From Elusimicrobiota bacterium (lineage in GTDB: Bacteria; Elusimicrobiota; Elusimicrobia; Elusimicrobiales; UBA9959): a DNA stretch of 64,000 bases. The stretch covers positions 36,331-100,330 of the forward strand of contig JAAYVG010000005.1 of the NCBI GenBank assembly GCA_012517285.1. The letters run 5' to 3'. The notes beneath the pieces are model-generated. The model made no database searches, was not told the origin of the DNA, and saw nothing but the letters and a program-made list of their open reading frames with translations. Of the stretch, positions 45,453 through 55,004 are shown in pieces; position 1 is the first letter of the stretch, and each line of letters begins with the position of its first letter. The position numbers were made by a program, and so were the translations under genes.

Positions 45453-46221
45453 GATAGGAAGCTTCAAGCTTCCAACCTATGGTGTGATGATAGCAACTGC
45501 ATATCTTGTATCTGCATGGTATCTCATCAAAAAATCCAGTATCGTAGGGTTTGATAAACAGTTTATTTCTGATTTAATATTTTATATAGTTATATTTGGT
45601 TTTATTGGAGCAAAATTACTTTATTATATAACCTTTTTCAGTTATTTTGGTGATAGTTTTTCATCAAGGCTTGCTGGTATGTTTTCTATTGATAATCTGA
45701 GGGCTGGCTTTGTTTTTTATGGCGGATTTATAGGAGGAGCAGCTACAGTTTATATATACTCAAAAAAAAAGAAGATAAATTTTTGGAAATTAGCTGATTT
45801 TATAGCTCCTGTGATACCCCTTGCCCATGCTATAGGCAGGCTTGGTTGTTTTTTTGCAGGCTGCTGCCATGGGAAACCCACATCCTCAATATTTGGAGTG
45901 AGGTTCACAAAACCTTATTGTGATGTTGACCCCTCGCTTATAGGGGTTCCTATACATCCTACACAGCTCTATGAATCGGTGGGTAATTTTATTATATTTC
46001 TTTTTTTAAATTATTTGTATTCTCGTAAAAAGATTAAAAAAGAAGGTGGAATTCTTCTTCTTTATTTTATGAGTTATTCTGTGCTCAGGTTTATAGTTGA
46101 GTTCTTTAGAGGCGATGAAAGGGGTAACTTTTATTTTGGACTTTCTCAGGCACAGCTTATTTCACTCGTTATCATTATAATATCTGGATTAATTTTTTTA
46201 AAGAGGCAGAATGAAAAATAA
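45433..46221 (+). CDS. lgt: Prolipoprotein diacylglyceryl transferase
   Basis: A 262-residue polytopic enzyme of the inner membrane that attaches diacylglycerol to lipobox Cys, as needed for the lipoproteins predicted in this window. The signature HAIGRLGCFFAGCCHGKPT (about residues 136-154) holds the key Arg, and FYGGFIGG and HPTQLYES are also conserved. About seven hydrophobic spans. It overlaps the HAD gene by 20 bp and the next gene by 11 bp. Confidence 0.93.
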   Translation: MLPYLIEIGSFKLPTYGVMIATAYLVSAWYLIKKSSIVGFDKQFISDLIFYIVIFGFIGAKLLYYITFFSYFGDSFSSRLAGMFSIDNLRAGFVFYGGFIGGAATVYIYSKKKKINFWKLADFIAPVIPLAHAIGRLGCFFAGCCHGKPTSSIFGVRFTKPYCDVDPSLIGVPIHPTQLYESVGNFIIFLFLNYLYSRKKIKKEGGILLLYFMSYSVLRFIVEFFRGDERGNFYFGLSQAQLISLVIIIISGLIFLKRQNEK

Positions 46222-47119
46222 TAAACTTGTTTATGATGGATATGGCGATAGATTGGATGTTTATATAAAGACGAAATATACTGAGTTTTCAAGAGAGTTT
46301 ATAAAAAATCTTATAGCTATGGGAAATGTCACTGTTAACTCTCTAAAAGCAAAGCCATCGTTAAAACTCAAGTATGGAGATGAGATCATCATAAGTTTTA
46401 GTGATAGTGAAAGCAGATCGTATTTTTCATTAAAGAAGATAACAATTTATGAGGACGATGATATTCTTGTCATAAACAAGCCATCAGGTCTTCTTGTCCA
46501 TCCTACAGATGACAACTGGATAAGGGATTTTAAAGCCCTTGAATTTTCTAAGAACACTCTTGTATGGCTTTTGCACGAAGAAAAAAAACTTTCTGATGTT
46601 GATGGACTTATGAGACTTGGGCTTGTTCATAGGCTTGATATGGAGACAAGCGGCGTTATGGTCATAGCAAAAAATGCTATCTCTCAAAAGAAATTGATTG
46701 AAGAGTTTAACACAAGAACTGTAACCAAAAATTACAGAGCTGTTGCCGATGGAGTTATTAGTGATGAATTTATGAGGATAGATGCTCCAATAGGAAGATT
46801 CAGCGGCTCCAAAAGGTACAGTGTTATGGAGTATGGCAGGGATGCTATTACCGAGATAAGAATAATAAAAACAGGCAGTAAAAACACATATCTTGAAGTC
46901 TTTCCTAAAACAGGAAGGACGAACCAGATAAGAGCTCATCTGGCTTTTATCGGTCACCCTGTCATAGGTGACAGAATATACTCAAAGGATAATTTTGAAA
47001 GATTGATGCTTCACTCATATAAAATTTTACTTTCACATCCATCATCAGGAAAAGCTGTTGAATTTGTTGCTGATATAGATAGTGAGTTTAAAAAGATGCT
47101 AACATTACTTCTCAAATAG
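46211..47119 (+). CDS. RluA family pseudouridine synthase
   Basis: A 302-residue rRNA/tRNA pseudouridine synthase. The S4 RNA-binding domain is at residues 5-70; VINKPSGLLVHPT and GLVHRLDMETSGVMVIAKN (catalytic Asp in HRLD) mark the catalytic domain; TGRTNQIRAHLAFIGHPVIGD closes it. Which uridine it modifies cannot be told. Its stop runs into the left end of repeat block 6. Confidence 0.9.
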   Translation: MKNNKLVYDGYGDRLDVYIKTKYTEFSREFIKNLIAMGNVTVNSLKAKPSLKLKYGDEIIISFSDSESRSYFSLKKITIYEDDDILVINKPSGLLVHPTDDNWIRDFKALEFSKNTLVWLLHEEKKLSDVDGLMRLGLVHRLDMETSGVMVIAKNAISQKKLIEEFNTRTVTKNYRAVADGVISDEFMRIDAPIGRFSGSKRYSVMEYGRDAITEIRIIKTGSKNTYLEVFPKTGRTNQIRAHLAFIGHPVIGDRIYSKDNFERLMLHSYKILLSHPSSGKAVEFVADIDSEFKKMLTLLLK

Positions 47120-47883
47120 GGGACACTGAAAAAGTCTAACGAAAGATAATTTTCCAAATGAATAGTTGTCTCTATTATAGCGTATTGTTGCTTTAAAAAT
47201 ACACAATTTTCGGGTCATTCGTAAATAATGTGGGATTTACCAATGAAAATAGTATATAGAGGAAAACACTTCTGCGTTTTTTTAATAAAATATAGACTTT
47301 ATACATAAAAAATTTATATAAATTTTAAAATAGTTTTCCTTCATTTTGACACGATCGTATGGAATTTGAGAAGACTTAAGCAAAAATACCATGAACAAAA
47401 AATGGATTGCTACTGCTTTTGACTTTTATTCTACAGTTCCCGACTTGATAAAGTATTGAATAAAAGCGTTGTAACCTGTCCAGCCTACAAAGTTGGACGA
47501 AAATTTGTAAATGGGATTATATGTTCAACTTACGAATTTGGACAGAGGTTTTACTTTGAAACTCAAAACTCATAGACCTCTTCAATGCCACCTTGTTTAA
47601 CTGATGAAATTCACTTATGTGTTTTTAATCTTGTTATTCTCTAATTCTGCAGAATTAGAGAATAATAAAAGCGATACGGTTATATAATAATTGATTTGAT
47701 TGTATGAATATAAAAACAATGAGTTAGTGTATGCATTAAGACTTCTTCTTGGTTTTATCCCTTTTCCCAAATAACTAATTTCCCTATTCTTCCTAAATAA
47801 CTAGACAACTAAATGACTAAATAACTAATTTTATCCGTCTTCATCCTGATGATTAAATAACCAGACAACTTTCAGTGCCACTG
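47118..47883. mobile_element. Composite intergenic repeat block 6, bounded by inverted ends (possible decayed mobile element)
   Basis: The 814-bp gap holds no convincing gene. The left end is GGGGACACTGAAAAAGTC (47119-47136), and the right end ACTTTCAGTGCCAC lies at 47869-47882, inverted. Inside: an AT-rich unique part, a segment (about 47451-47510) matching block 3 in inverted orientation, a 32-bp palindrome (47634-47665), five 8-mers (47791-47830), one CATC-type unit (about 47832-47856) and another 8-mer. Insertion in the past followed by decay is likely, but no transposase remnant is visible. Confidence 0.55.
47634..47665. other. 32-bp perfect palindrome
   Basis: TTATTCTCTAATTCTG followed by its exact reverse complement. 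It can form a 14-bp stem with a TGCA loop, or serve as a dyad binding site. It lacks a T-run. Confidence 0.75.
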
Positions 47884-47933
47884 TTAAAAAATAAAAATTG
47901 ATTTAGTACAATTTTTTTTGCTAAATTATAGTT

Positions 47934-48299
47934 ATGGATATGAAGGTAACAGTTTTATCATCGCTTGACGAAAACTACTGTGTTGTGATGCCAAGAAATT
48001 TTGAAACTGTCTTTATATTCTGGAAGTTTTCAAACTATAAAATATCTCAGTTCAAAAATGGTGAGTACAATAAAAATATAATGATAAAATTTTTTGATGA
48101 AAACAGAAATCCTGTGCTTGATATATCAGTTCCGTATGATGCTGCAAAATATTATATCACACTTCCGAAACATACTGCTTCCATTACTGCATCGCTTTAT
48201 TTAAACAGAAATAATTCATATGAGCTTCTTTCTAATTCAAATGAGATAAGCTTATCCTTTGAAAAAAATCTTAAAAAGGAATACAATTACATAAGATGA
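47934..48299 (+). CDS. DUF4912-like small protein
   Basis: A 121-residue cytoplasmic beta-rich protein: YCVVMPRNFETVFIFWKFS and VSVPYDAAKYYITLP-like strands resemble DUF4912, a domain usually found beside GH57 alpha-glucan enzymes and suggested to bind carbohydrate. Its stop overlaps the GH57 gene by 4 bp, which supports the call. No Shine-Dalgarno is evident. Confidence 0.6.
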   Translation: MDMKVTVLSSLDENYCVVMPRNFETVFIFWKFSNYKISQFKNGEYNKNIMIKFFDENRNPVLDISVPYDAAKYYITLPKHTASITASLYLNRNNSYELLSNSNEISLSFEKNLKKEYNYIR

Positions 48300-49867
48300 G
48301 CTCAAAGATATATCATATCCTTCTTCTTCATGCTCACCTACCTTACATAAATCACAATGCTCAGGATTATATTGAGGAGAACTGGTATTTTGAAAACATA
48401 ACAGAGTCATATATACCGATTTTAAATATGATAGAACGCCTTTCATCCGATGGAATAAATCCAAATATTACCATATCACTATCACCAACTCTTTGTGCTA
48501 TGATGGATGATGAGGGAACAGAAAAAAAATTGAGGAGGTATATCAATCTTAAACTCTCGCTTATAGAAAAAGAGTATGGCATTGTGAATGATGATAGAGA
48601 AAAAAGGATGCTTGATTTTTACCACAATCATTATATTGAGTGCATTAATTTTATAAACAAATACAGTGGTGATCTAATAACACCGTTCAAGCTGTATCAG
48701 AACCAGAAGCTGATAGAAGTAATAACAACACCTGCGACATATCCAATAATTCCGCTTCTTTTAAACCGAGAGAGCATAGATGCCCAGATAACTACTGCTT
48801 CATATGATTACAGCGATAGATTTTCAAGGTCATTGAATGGTATGTTTTTAAGTGAGTGTGCCTACGATGAGCGGGTTGATAACTATTTAAAAAAGAATTC
48901 AATAAAATATTTTTTTCTTGATGATAACGCAATTGATACCGACAGGTATGATATACATAAACTTTATAATCTTGAGAATGGGATTGCTTTTTTTATAAGG
49001 GACTATGATGTTGCAAAAGGGATTATGGATGAGAATGGATATCTTTCAAATCCTCTTTATAGAGAATTTTATAGGGATATTGGTTATGAAAGGGATATCA
49101 ACTATCTTAAAGATTTTACTCTTTCAAACGAAAGGATTCCAACAGGAATAAAATACCATAGGATAACCGATATAAAAAAATCGCTTCCTGAAAAAGAGCT
49201 TTATGAAATGGATGCTGCTATAAAACAGTCTGAGAGCGATGCATCTGATTTCTTGCTGAAGATGACCGAAAAGTTTAAGGATTATTCGTCAATTCCTGTA
49301 GTTGTCTCATGTTTTAATATGGAGCTTTTCGGACATAGATGGTTTGAGGGAGTTCATTTTCTTGAAAATCTTATCAGAAAGGTAAGGAGTGATAGATTTC
49401 CTGTGCAGTTTATAACACCTTCTGAATATCTAAACATTAATGAACCACATTCAAAGATAAAACCATTCATATCAAGCTGGAGCGAAAATGGATACTTTGA
49501 TAAATGGCTCAATGAAAACAATGACTTCATCTATCCTTATCTTTATGAGATAACAAAGCGTTATATAATGATAGTAAATAAATTTGTAAACAATGATATC
49601 TCAATTGAAATAGATAAATCATTGAAACAGCTTACAAGGGAAATACTTCTTATGCAATCAAGCGACTGGGCCACGCTGATAAATTACAATACTCACAAAG
49701 ATTATGCAGTCTTCAGGTTTAAGTCCCATTATGAAAATGCCAACAGTATCATTAACTCACTGAATTTGGGTAAAATTGACATTGAGCTTATTAAAAAACT
49801 TGAAAAAGAAAACTCAATATTTCCATTTATAAACTGGCGTGTGTTTGCTACTAAATCCAGATTTTAG
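48296..49867 (+). CDS. GH57/DUF1957-type 1,4-alpha-glucan branching enzyme-like protein
   Basis: A 523-residue cytoplasmic protein. LLHAHLPYI at residues 7-15 is GH57 motif 1, and FLSECAYDERVDNYL near 186-200 contains the nucleophile Glu. The fourth motif reads CFNMELFGHRWFEG near 340, where branching enzymes normally have Asp (F-D-x-E-L-F-G-H) as acid/base; here it is Asn. The enzyme may be inactive, altered, or a regulator. The family makes alpha-1,6 branches in glycogen; other glycogen genes are not in this window. It overlaps the DUF4912-like gene by 4 bp. Confidence 0.8.
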   Translation: MSSKIYHILLLHAHLPYINHNAQDYIEENWYFENITESYIPILNMIERLSSDGINPNITISLSPTLCAMMDDEGTEKKLRRYINLKLSLIEKEYGIVNDDREKRMLDFYHNHYIECINFINKYSGDLITPFKLYQNQKLIEVITTPATYPIIPLLLNRESIDAQITTASYDYSDRFSRSLNGMFLSECAYDERVDNYLKKNSIKYFFLDDNAIDTDRYDIHKLYNLENGIAFFIRDYDVAKGIMDENGYLSNPLYREFYRDIGYERDINYLKDFTLSNERIPTGIKYHRITDIKKSLPEKELYEMDAAIKQSESDASDFLLKMTEKFKDYSSIPVVVSCFNMELFGHRWFEGVHFLENLIRKVRSDRFPVQFITPSEYLNINEPHSKIKPFISSWSENGYFDKWLNENNDFIYPYLYEITKRYIMIVNKFVNNDISIEIDKSLKQLTREILLMQSSDWATLINYNTHKDYAVFRFKSHYENANSIINSLNLGKIDIELIKKLEKENSIFPFINWRVFATKSRF

Positions 49868-49963
49868 AAAATCATTTTAAAAATTATAAAATATTATTAT
49901 AAAGGATATGGTACAGAAGTCAGAAGGTATAGGTCAGATTGTTTCTGCTTCGCTGGAGGTTAT

Positions 49964-51121
49964 ATGAAGATGGTTGAGATTGCTAATGGAGTTTATTCTA
50001 TAAGGGTTAATCATTATAATAGAAAGCTTTTTGATTCTCTTATACCGCTTCCTCAGGGAACAAGCTATAACTCATATTTTATAAAGGGAAGCAAGTATAA
50101 CGTCTTGATTGATACAGCTGATCCTGAAAAAAAGGATGTTTTTGAAGATTATATTAAAAATATTGAGAGAATTGATTTTGTCATAAGCCATCATGGAGAA
50201 CAGGATCATAGCGGACTTATACCTTTTGTCCTTGAAAAATATCCTTATGCTAAGGTCATCACCAATGAGAAGTGTGCTGATCTTCTTAAAACTCATTTAC
50301 ACATAAGTCATGAGAAGTTTCAGATAATAAAGGATGGTGAGAGGTTTGATATTGGGGGAAAGACTTTAGAATTTGTTTTCATACCTTGGGTCCATTGGCC
50401 TGAAACATTTGCAACATATCTCATTGAGGACAAGATACTCTTTACCTGTGATTTTTTAGGATCTCATATAGCTACTGATGAGCTTTATTCAAGGAAGGAG
50501 ATTGTGTATGAGCCAATGAAAAGGTACTATGCTGAGATAATGATGCCTTTTTCAAATTTTATAAAAACAAATTTAGAAAAGATTGAAAAATATGATTTAA
50601 AGATGATATGTCCGAGTCATGGAATGATTCATAATGATGTCAGATTTCCTCTGGAATGCTACAGAGAATGGTCAACAGGTGAGATGAAAAATGTTCTCAT
50701 ACTTTATGTTTCAATGCACAACTCAACATATATGATGGTTGACAGGCTTATAACAAAACTGAATGATTGTGATGTTAAGATTGAAAAGATAAATCTTGAG
50801 GACGCAGATCTTGGAAGGGTTGCTATGGGGCTTGTTGATGCTAAAACCGTCGTTATAGCAACTCCAACAGTGATTGCTGGTCCTCATCCAAAGGCAGTAT
50901 ATGCAGCGTATCTTTTTGCAGCACTCAGAGCGAGAACCAAATACTTAGCTGTTATGTATTCATATGCTTGGGGTGGAAAGACTCTCGATATTTTGGCCAA
51001 TATGGTTTCATCATCAAAGGCTGAGCTGATTGGCAATGTGGCAGTAAAGGGAATGCCTGATGATGCTTCATATGCCATGATAGACGAGCTGGCAAAGAAA
51101 ATATCTGAGAAAAACTCTTAA
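49964..51121 (+). CDS. A-type flavoprotein (FprA-like), O2/NO reductase
   Basis: A 385-residue protein: an N-terminal diiron metallo-beta-lactamase domain (HGEQDHSG near residue 78 is the HxExDH ligand motif; WVHWPETFATYL and CDFLGSH follow) and a C-terminal flavodoxin (residues 245-385, VLILYVSMHNSTYMMVD binding FMN). In anaerobes, such enzymes reduce oxygen or nitric oxide to protect the cell. GGAGG precedes the ATG. The 96-bp gap upstream contains two CAGAAG-type words of the 7-mer family. Confidence 0.88.
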   Translation: MKMVEIANGVYSIRVNHYNRKLFDSLIPLPQGTSYNSYFIKGSKYNVLIDTADPEKKDVFEDYIKNIERIDFVISHHGEQDHSGLIPFVLEKYPYAKVITNEKCADLLKTHLHISHEKFQIIKDGERFDIGGKTLEFVFIPWVHWPETFATYLIEDKILFTCDFLGSHIATDELYSRKEIVYEPMKRYYAEIMMPFSNFIKTNLEKIEKYDLKMICPSHGMIHNDVRFPLECYREWSTGEMKNVLILYVSMHNSTYMMVDRLITKLNDCDVKIEKINLEDADLGRVAMGLVDAKTVVIATPTVIAGPHPKAVYAAYLFAALRARTKYLAVMYSYAWGGKTLDILANMVSSSKAELIGNVAVKGMPDDASYAMIDELAKKISEKNS

Positions 51122-51149
51122 ATATACAGTTTTTTTGGGGAGCTTTTTT

Positions 51150-52154
51150 ATGAAAAAAATTATTATGATATCTCTTGTCTTTATATCAGGGTGTAGTTAT
51201 TTTTCTAAAAAGACGCAGCCTCAGTTTTCAGATAGTATAACATTATACTACGATGCTGTTTTTGATAAGGACACAAATTTCTCAGGCGAAGCCAAAAGTC
51301 AGATCTGTCAGCAGGCTTCTTTATCTCTTTTCAAACTTATGGCAAAAAAAGAGCTCAATGCCTCATTCTATGATGATATAAAAAGCAGATGTTCTCTTTA
51401 TATCTACAATATCAAAGAAAAGGATAAAAAAGAAAGCAAGGATAATTACAATGTTAGTTTTAAGTTTGATGTAAACCTTTATGACATATATAGTGAGTTA
51501 GGAGATAATGGCAATTTTAATAAAATGAAACCTAAATTTTTATTTTTTGTTAACTCTGAAGCATATGATTATTTTGTAAGAAGCAGTATTAAATTTAACG
51601 GTTTTGATATATCTTTTAAAAAGTATGGAGATGACTATCAGTCTGATATGTTTGATTATATAATATACTCAACCATTTCAGCCTCAAACATATCATCATC
51701 AGTTTCAAATGTCTTTTTTTCAAGTGCTTCAGTGAGTATCTTTAGCATTGCTGAAAATAAAAAAATTGTCAGTTTTTCTTCATCAGCTACATCCACCCTC
51801 TCACAAAATGATTCATATATCAGGCTTTTTAATGATATACTCTCTAATATGGATGCTAAGAAAAATTTGTTTGATATTAAATACTATGAGATAAGGTTTT
51901 ACAATATCACGAGGATTGCTCAGATAGAAAATATAACAAAAATACTTAGCTCTGGAAAATATAAATTTTATATAGAAAGTTTTAACAGCGATTATCTTGC
52001 TGTAAAAATAGTTCCTCAAAGCCTTGAACCTCTGGAACAAATTGCAAGCAATATTATAAGACAGATCTCTGATATATCAATAGAGAGTATAAACGATGAG
52101 AACAGAGTTCTCTCATTGAGTTTTACAGAGAGTGGACTTAAAATAATATCCTAA
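51150..52154 (+). CDS. Predicted lipoprotein, unknown function
   Basis: A 334-residue protein. The start is the ATG at 51150 (MKKIIMISLVFISGCSYF) with GGGGAG upstream; the TTG at 51135 is inside that site. Cys15 is the lipobox residue. The mature part begins with DSITLYYDAV and a Cys-containing FSGEAKSQICQQ; the rest is Ser-rich and beta/alpha mixed. Not recognised. It is followed after 5 bp by another lipoprotein gene, so the two probably work together at the outer membrane (inference). Confidence 0.65.
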   Translation: MKKIIMISLVFISGCSYFSKKTQPQFSDSITLYYDAVFDKDTNFSGEAKSQICQQASLSLFKLMAKKELNASFYDDIKSRCSLYIYNIKEKDKKESKDNYNVSFKFDVNLYDIYSELGDNGNFNKMKPKFLFFVNSEAYDYFVRSSIKFNGFDISFKKYGDDYQSDMFDYIIYSTISASNISSSVSNVFFSSASVSIFSIAENKKIVSFSSSATSTLSQNDSYIRLFNDILSNMDAKKNLFDIKYYEIRFYNITRIAQIENITKILSSGKYKFYIESFNSDYLAVKIVPQSLEPLEQIASNIIRQISDISIESINDENRVLSLSFTESGLKIIS

Positions 52155-52159
52155 TTATA

Positions 52160-52762
52160 ATGAAACAAAAAATATTATCAATTTTTCTGCTCTTTTTTAT
52201 ATCCTGTGCTTCTTTCAATAATTCAGATGATAAAAAATATTATTCAAATCTTACATCCCGTGGAATAATTGCTGTTCTCCCCTTTGAAAACGAGTCAAAT
52301 GATTTAACAGCTCCTAATATGCTTAGGGATATGGTTATATCATCATTTGCTAAAAAGGGCTGGGATGTGATAAAGAAGGAAACTGTTGATGAGAAGCTCA
52401 GGAGCATAGGCATAACGGATGGGGGACAGCTTCCTGCGGTTGAGGTTAAAGAACTCTATGAACTGTTGAATGTTAATTATCTCTGTTATGGATACATCCA
52501 TGATTTTAATATGCAGAATTTAGGATATATAATTAAAAAGAATGTTGAGATTGAAATAAAAATAGTTAAAGCTGATACTGGAGAGGTTGTTTTTGATGAG
52601 GCTGGTAAGGGCAGGGATATCAAGATATACACAAACAGCGATGATGCTAAAAAAGCTTTTTTAGAGAATGCTGCCATTAAGCTTGTCTCTGATATAGTAA
52701 ACAGGCCTCTTTACAAACAATCTGAGGAAGCTATCAATAAAATTTTTATTAAGATCCCCTGA
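52160..52762 (+). CDS. GNA1162/DUF799-like lipoprotein
   Basis: A 200-residue lipoprotein (FLLFFISC; Cys16). The mature domain starts with SRGIIAVLPFENESNDLTAP and continues with DMVISSFAKKGWDVI and LLNVNYLCYGYIH, which resembles the GNA1162/DUF799 and related CsgG-N-like lipoproteins. These are periplasmic or outer-membrane proteins often next to partner lipoproteins. It lies 5 bp after another lipoprotein gene. Confidence 0.65.
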   Translation: MKQKILSIFLLFFISCASFNNSDDKKYYSNLTSRGIIAVLPFENESNDLTAPNMLRDMVISSFAKKGWDVIKKETVDEKLRSIGITDGGQLPAVEVKELYELLNVNYLCYGYIHDFNMQNLGYIIKKNVEIEIKIVKADTGEVVFDEAGKGRDIKIYTNSDDAKKAFLENAAIKLVSDIVNRPLYKQSEEAINKIFIKIP

Positions 52763-52862
52763 ATATTATTTAGAATAATAGGACCTTTGTCTCATATACA
52801 CTGGGTCTTATATCCTTTAAAATATATCTGTATTTGCTTAAATTATAATAAAGGAGGAAGAT

Positions 52863-53972
52863 ATGTTGAAAATATTTTTTATGAGTTTTTTTACACTTTT
52901 TTTAAATGCCTCATCCAATAAAGAAAATATAAATTTTAACAGCAATCCCTACCCTTTAGCTGCAACCTCTGATGTGAGTGATAAGAGTTATATACTCTAT
53001 GAGACACCACTCTCAGAAAATCTTATCAATAAAAGCTTTAACAGAATAGTAGCTGAGGGTATCATCAATGATCCCAACGTGATATTTGAGATGTGGATAC
53101 CGAGGGATGACATAAACCTCTCAACATCTGTTGTAAAATATTCGGTTATAAGAGGGGAGTTAAAGGTATATAAGAATGGAAGGTTCTGGGTGTTCTTTGA
53201 TGTTAATTTTGGAAAGGTTAGTAGATTTAAGATTGTGGTTGTAAACAATGGGGTAAAAAAGGATAAATTTAATATAGAGATATATGAAGTTCAACCAGTT
53301 ACTGTTAATATTAAAAGAGATGGTGATGACCAAAATCAGTATGTAAGCGATGATAAAACATTATCCCTTCCTGATGATCTTCCTTTCAAATTTATAAGAA
53401 GGTCAGACTGGAATGCAAAGCCTCCATCAGATGATTACACAAAACACATACCTCAAAAGATAACAATACATCACACTGCTGGTAATTATCCAGCTACATA
53501 CGATGACGCTTTATCAGAGATTCAGTTTATACAAGACTATCATCAAAATGCCAAAGGATGGATTGATATAGGTTATCATTTTTTAATTGACCCTCAGGGT
53601 AATATATTTGAGGGAAGACCAGTGCTTGTTGTTGGTGCTCATGTTGCAAACAAAAACACAAACAATGTAGGCATTTCTATTATGGGGAACTATCATCCAC
53701 CAGTTAACAATCAGCTTACTGATATAGAGATCAATTCAATAATAACACTTGTTAAATATATAAAGGACAGATATTCAATAGTTAAGGAAAACTTCTATGC
53801 TCACAGGGATCTTGCTGCAACAGACTGTCCGGGTGATATCATTTATTCAAAAATTCCATATCTCAAAGAAAAGATATTTGATAACAGCGAAAAATCTGTA
53901 AGTGTGATGATTGATATAGATAACACTGATCTAAAAAACAGCCTTGAAAAACAGCTAAACTCAGTAAACTAA
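52863..53972 (+). CDS. N-acetylmuramoyl-L-alanine amidase (PGRP/amidase_2), exported
   Basis: A 369-residue protein with a signal peptide (residues 1-18). The N-terminal 150 residues are an unassigned beta-rich domain. The amidase domain (about 165-345) begins RRSDWNAKPPS; zinc ligands are the His of ITIHHTAG, His of YAHRDL and Cys of ATDCPGD; GYHFLIDPQGNIFEGRP is typical. It would cleave the bond between MurNAc and the stem peptide. AGGAGGAAG precedes the start and an AAATTATAAT -10-like word lies just upstream. Its end overlaps the convergent GT gene by 12 bp. Confidence 0.88.
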   Translation: MLKIFFMSFFTLFLNASSNKENINFNSNPYPLAATSDVSDKSYILYETPLSENLINKSFNRIVAEGIINDPNVIFEMWIPRDDINLSTSVVKYSVIRGELKVYKNGRFWVFFDVNFGKVSRFKIVVVNNGVKKDKFNIEIYEVQPVTVNIKRDGDDQNQYVSDDKTLSLPDDLPFKFIRRSDWNAKPPSDDYTKHIPQKITIHHTAGNYPATYDDALSEIQFIQDYHQNAKGWIDIGYHFLIDPQGNIFEGRPVLVVGAHVANKNTNNVGISIMGNYHPPVNNQLTDIEINSIITLVKYIKDRYSIVKENFYAHRDLAATDCPGDIIYSKIPYLKEKIFDNSEKSVSVMIDIDNTDLKNSLEKQLNSVN

Positions 53973-55004
53973 CTCCTCAAAAACAGATAAAGTCTCTTTA
54001 TAAAATTTCTCATAGGAAAAATTATTTTTTATTCTTTGAAGATTTTCAAGCCCTGCTTTTTCTATTATATTAAAATCAAGTTTTTCTATTATTTTTTTTG
54101 ATAATGCATAAGAGTCCATTCGAGGAACAATATATTCATCTGATACAAACTCCCCGAGACATCCTACGTTGCTTGATATAACAAGCCTTCCAGATGACAT
54201 CCACTCAATAGCCACCCTGCTTACAGCCTCGCTTGATATAGATGATATCACACCAATATGGCAGTCTGATATAAATTTATAAACATCATCAACATATCCA
54301 GAGTATGTAAAGGCATATTTAAAATTGTCAGGTATAAGCTCCAAAAGTTCTTTCCATTTTATATTTGCTTCCTTGCCAGATATAAAAAAATTGCAGTTAT
54401 ATCCTTTTGAAAGTATATCAACAGCTGCTTTTATAAAATAAATATGTCCCTTAACAGGATCAAGTCTTCCAAGTATCCCAATCTTAAAAGGTTTTTCTTT
54501 CATAATTTGTTTATACTCGGGCAATATGATAGATTTATAAATTACGACAGACTTTTTATTATTTATATTGCTAAACATATCTTTGATATATTTTGAACCG
54601 CATATAATAAGATCTATTCTTGAATAGGTAAAGCTTTTTGTCGCTTTTTTAGTATCTGCTTTTGTTCTTATTAGTTTTATATTATGGCAAAAGAATGATA
54701 TTATATATGCTATGCTTTGGGTTTTTCCTGTGTGTGCATTTAATATATCTATCCCTTCTTTCCTAATAAAGTTAATCAATTTGATTATTATAAAAGGATT
54801 TAAAATCTTCTTTCTATCCTGTATATTAATTGTTTTATATCCCTTTTCTTTTGCTAATTTTTCAGACAGACTATTTTTTGGGCAGGCAAAGTATATTATA
54901 TGCCCCGCTTTTTCTAAAATATCAGATTGAGCAAATGCATAATCGCTAAGCCCGCTGTACCATGGTATGTCAATTAAATTTAAAATTTTTAATTGCTCTT
55001 TCAT
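53961..55004 (-). CDS. Glycosyltransferase family 4 protein
   Basis: A 347-residue GT-B enzyme. KIGILGRLDPVKGHIYFIKA is the start of the C-terminal nucleotide-sugar domain, and SSEAVSRVAIEWMSSG carries the E-x7-E motif. It would add a sugar to a lipid-linked or surface glycan. It overlaps the next upstream gene by 35 bp, and is the last of three GT4 genes in one operon. Confidence 0.85.
   Translation of the reverse strand: MKEQLKILNLIDIPWYSGLSDYAFAQSDILEKAGHIIYFACPKNSLSEKLAKEKGYKTINIQDRKKILNPFIIIKLINFIRKEGIDILNAHTGKTQSIAYIISFFCHNIKLIRTKADTKKATKSFTYSRIDLIICGSKYIKDMFSNINNKKSVVIYKSIILPEYKQIMKEKPFKIGILGRLDPVKGHIYFIKAAVDILSKGYNCNFFISGKEANIKWKELLELIPDNFKYAFTYSGYVDDVYKFISDCHIGVISSISSEAVSRVAIEWMSSGRLVISSNVGCLGEFVSDEYIVPRMDSYALSKKIIEKLDFNIIEKAGLENLQRIKNNFSYEKFYKETLSVFEELVY

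Noticed and set aside
47118..47883. Complete insertion sequence
   Set aside because: No transposase frame or remnant is visible between the inverted ends, so I call it only a possible decayed element.
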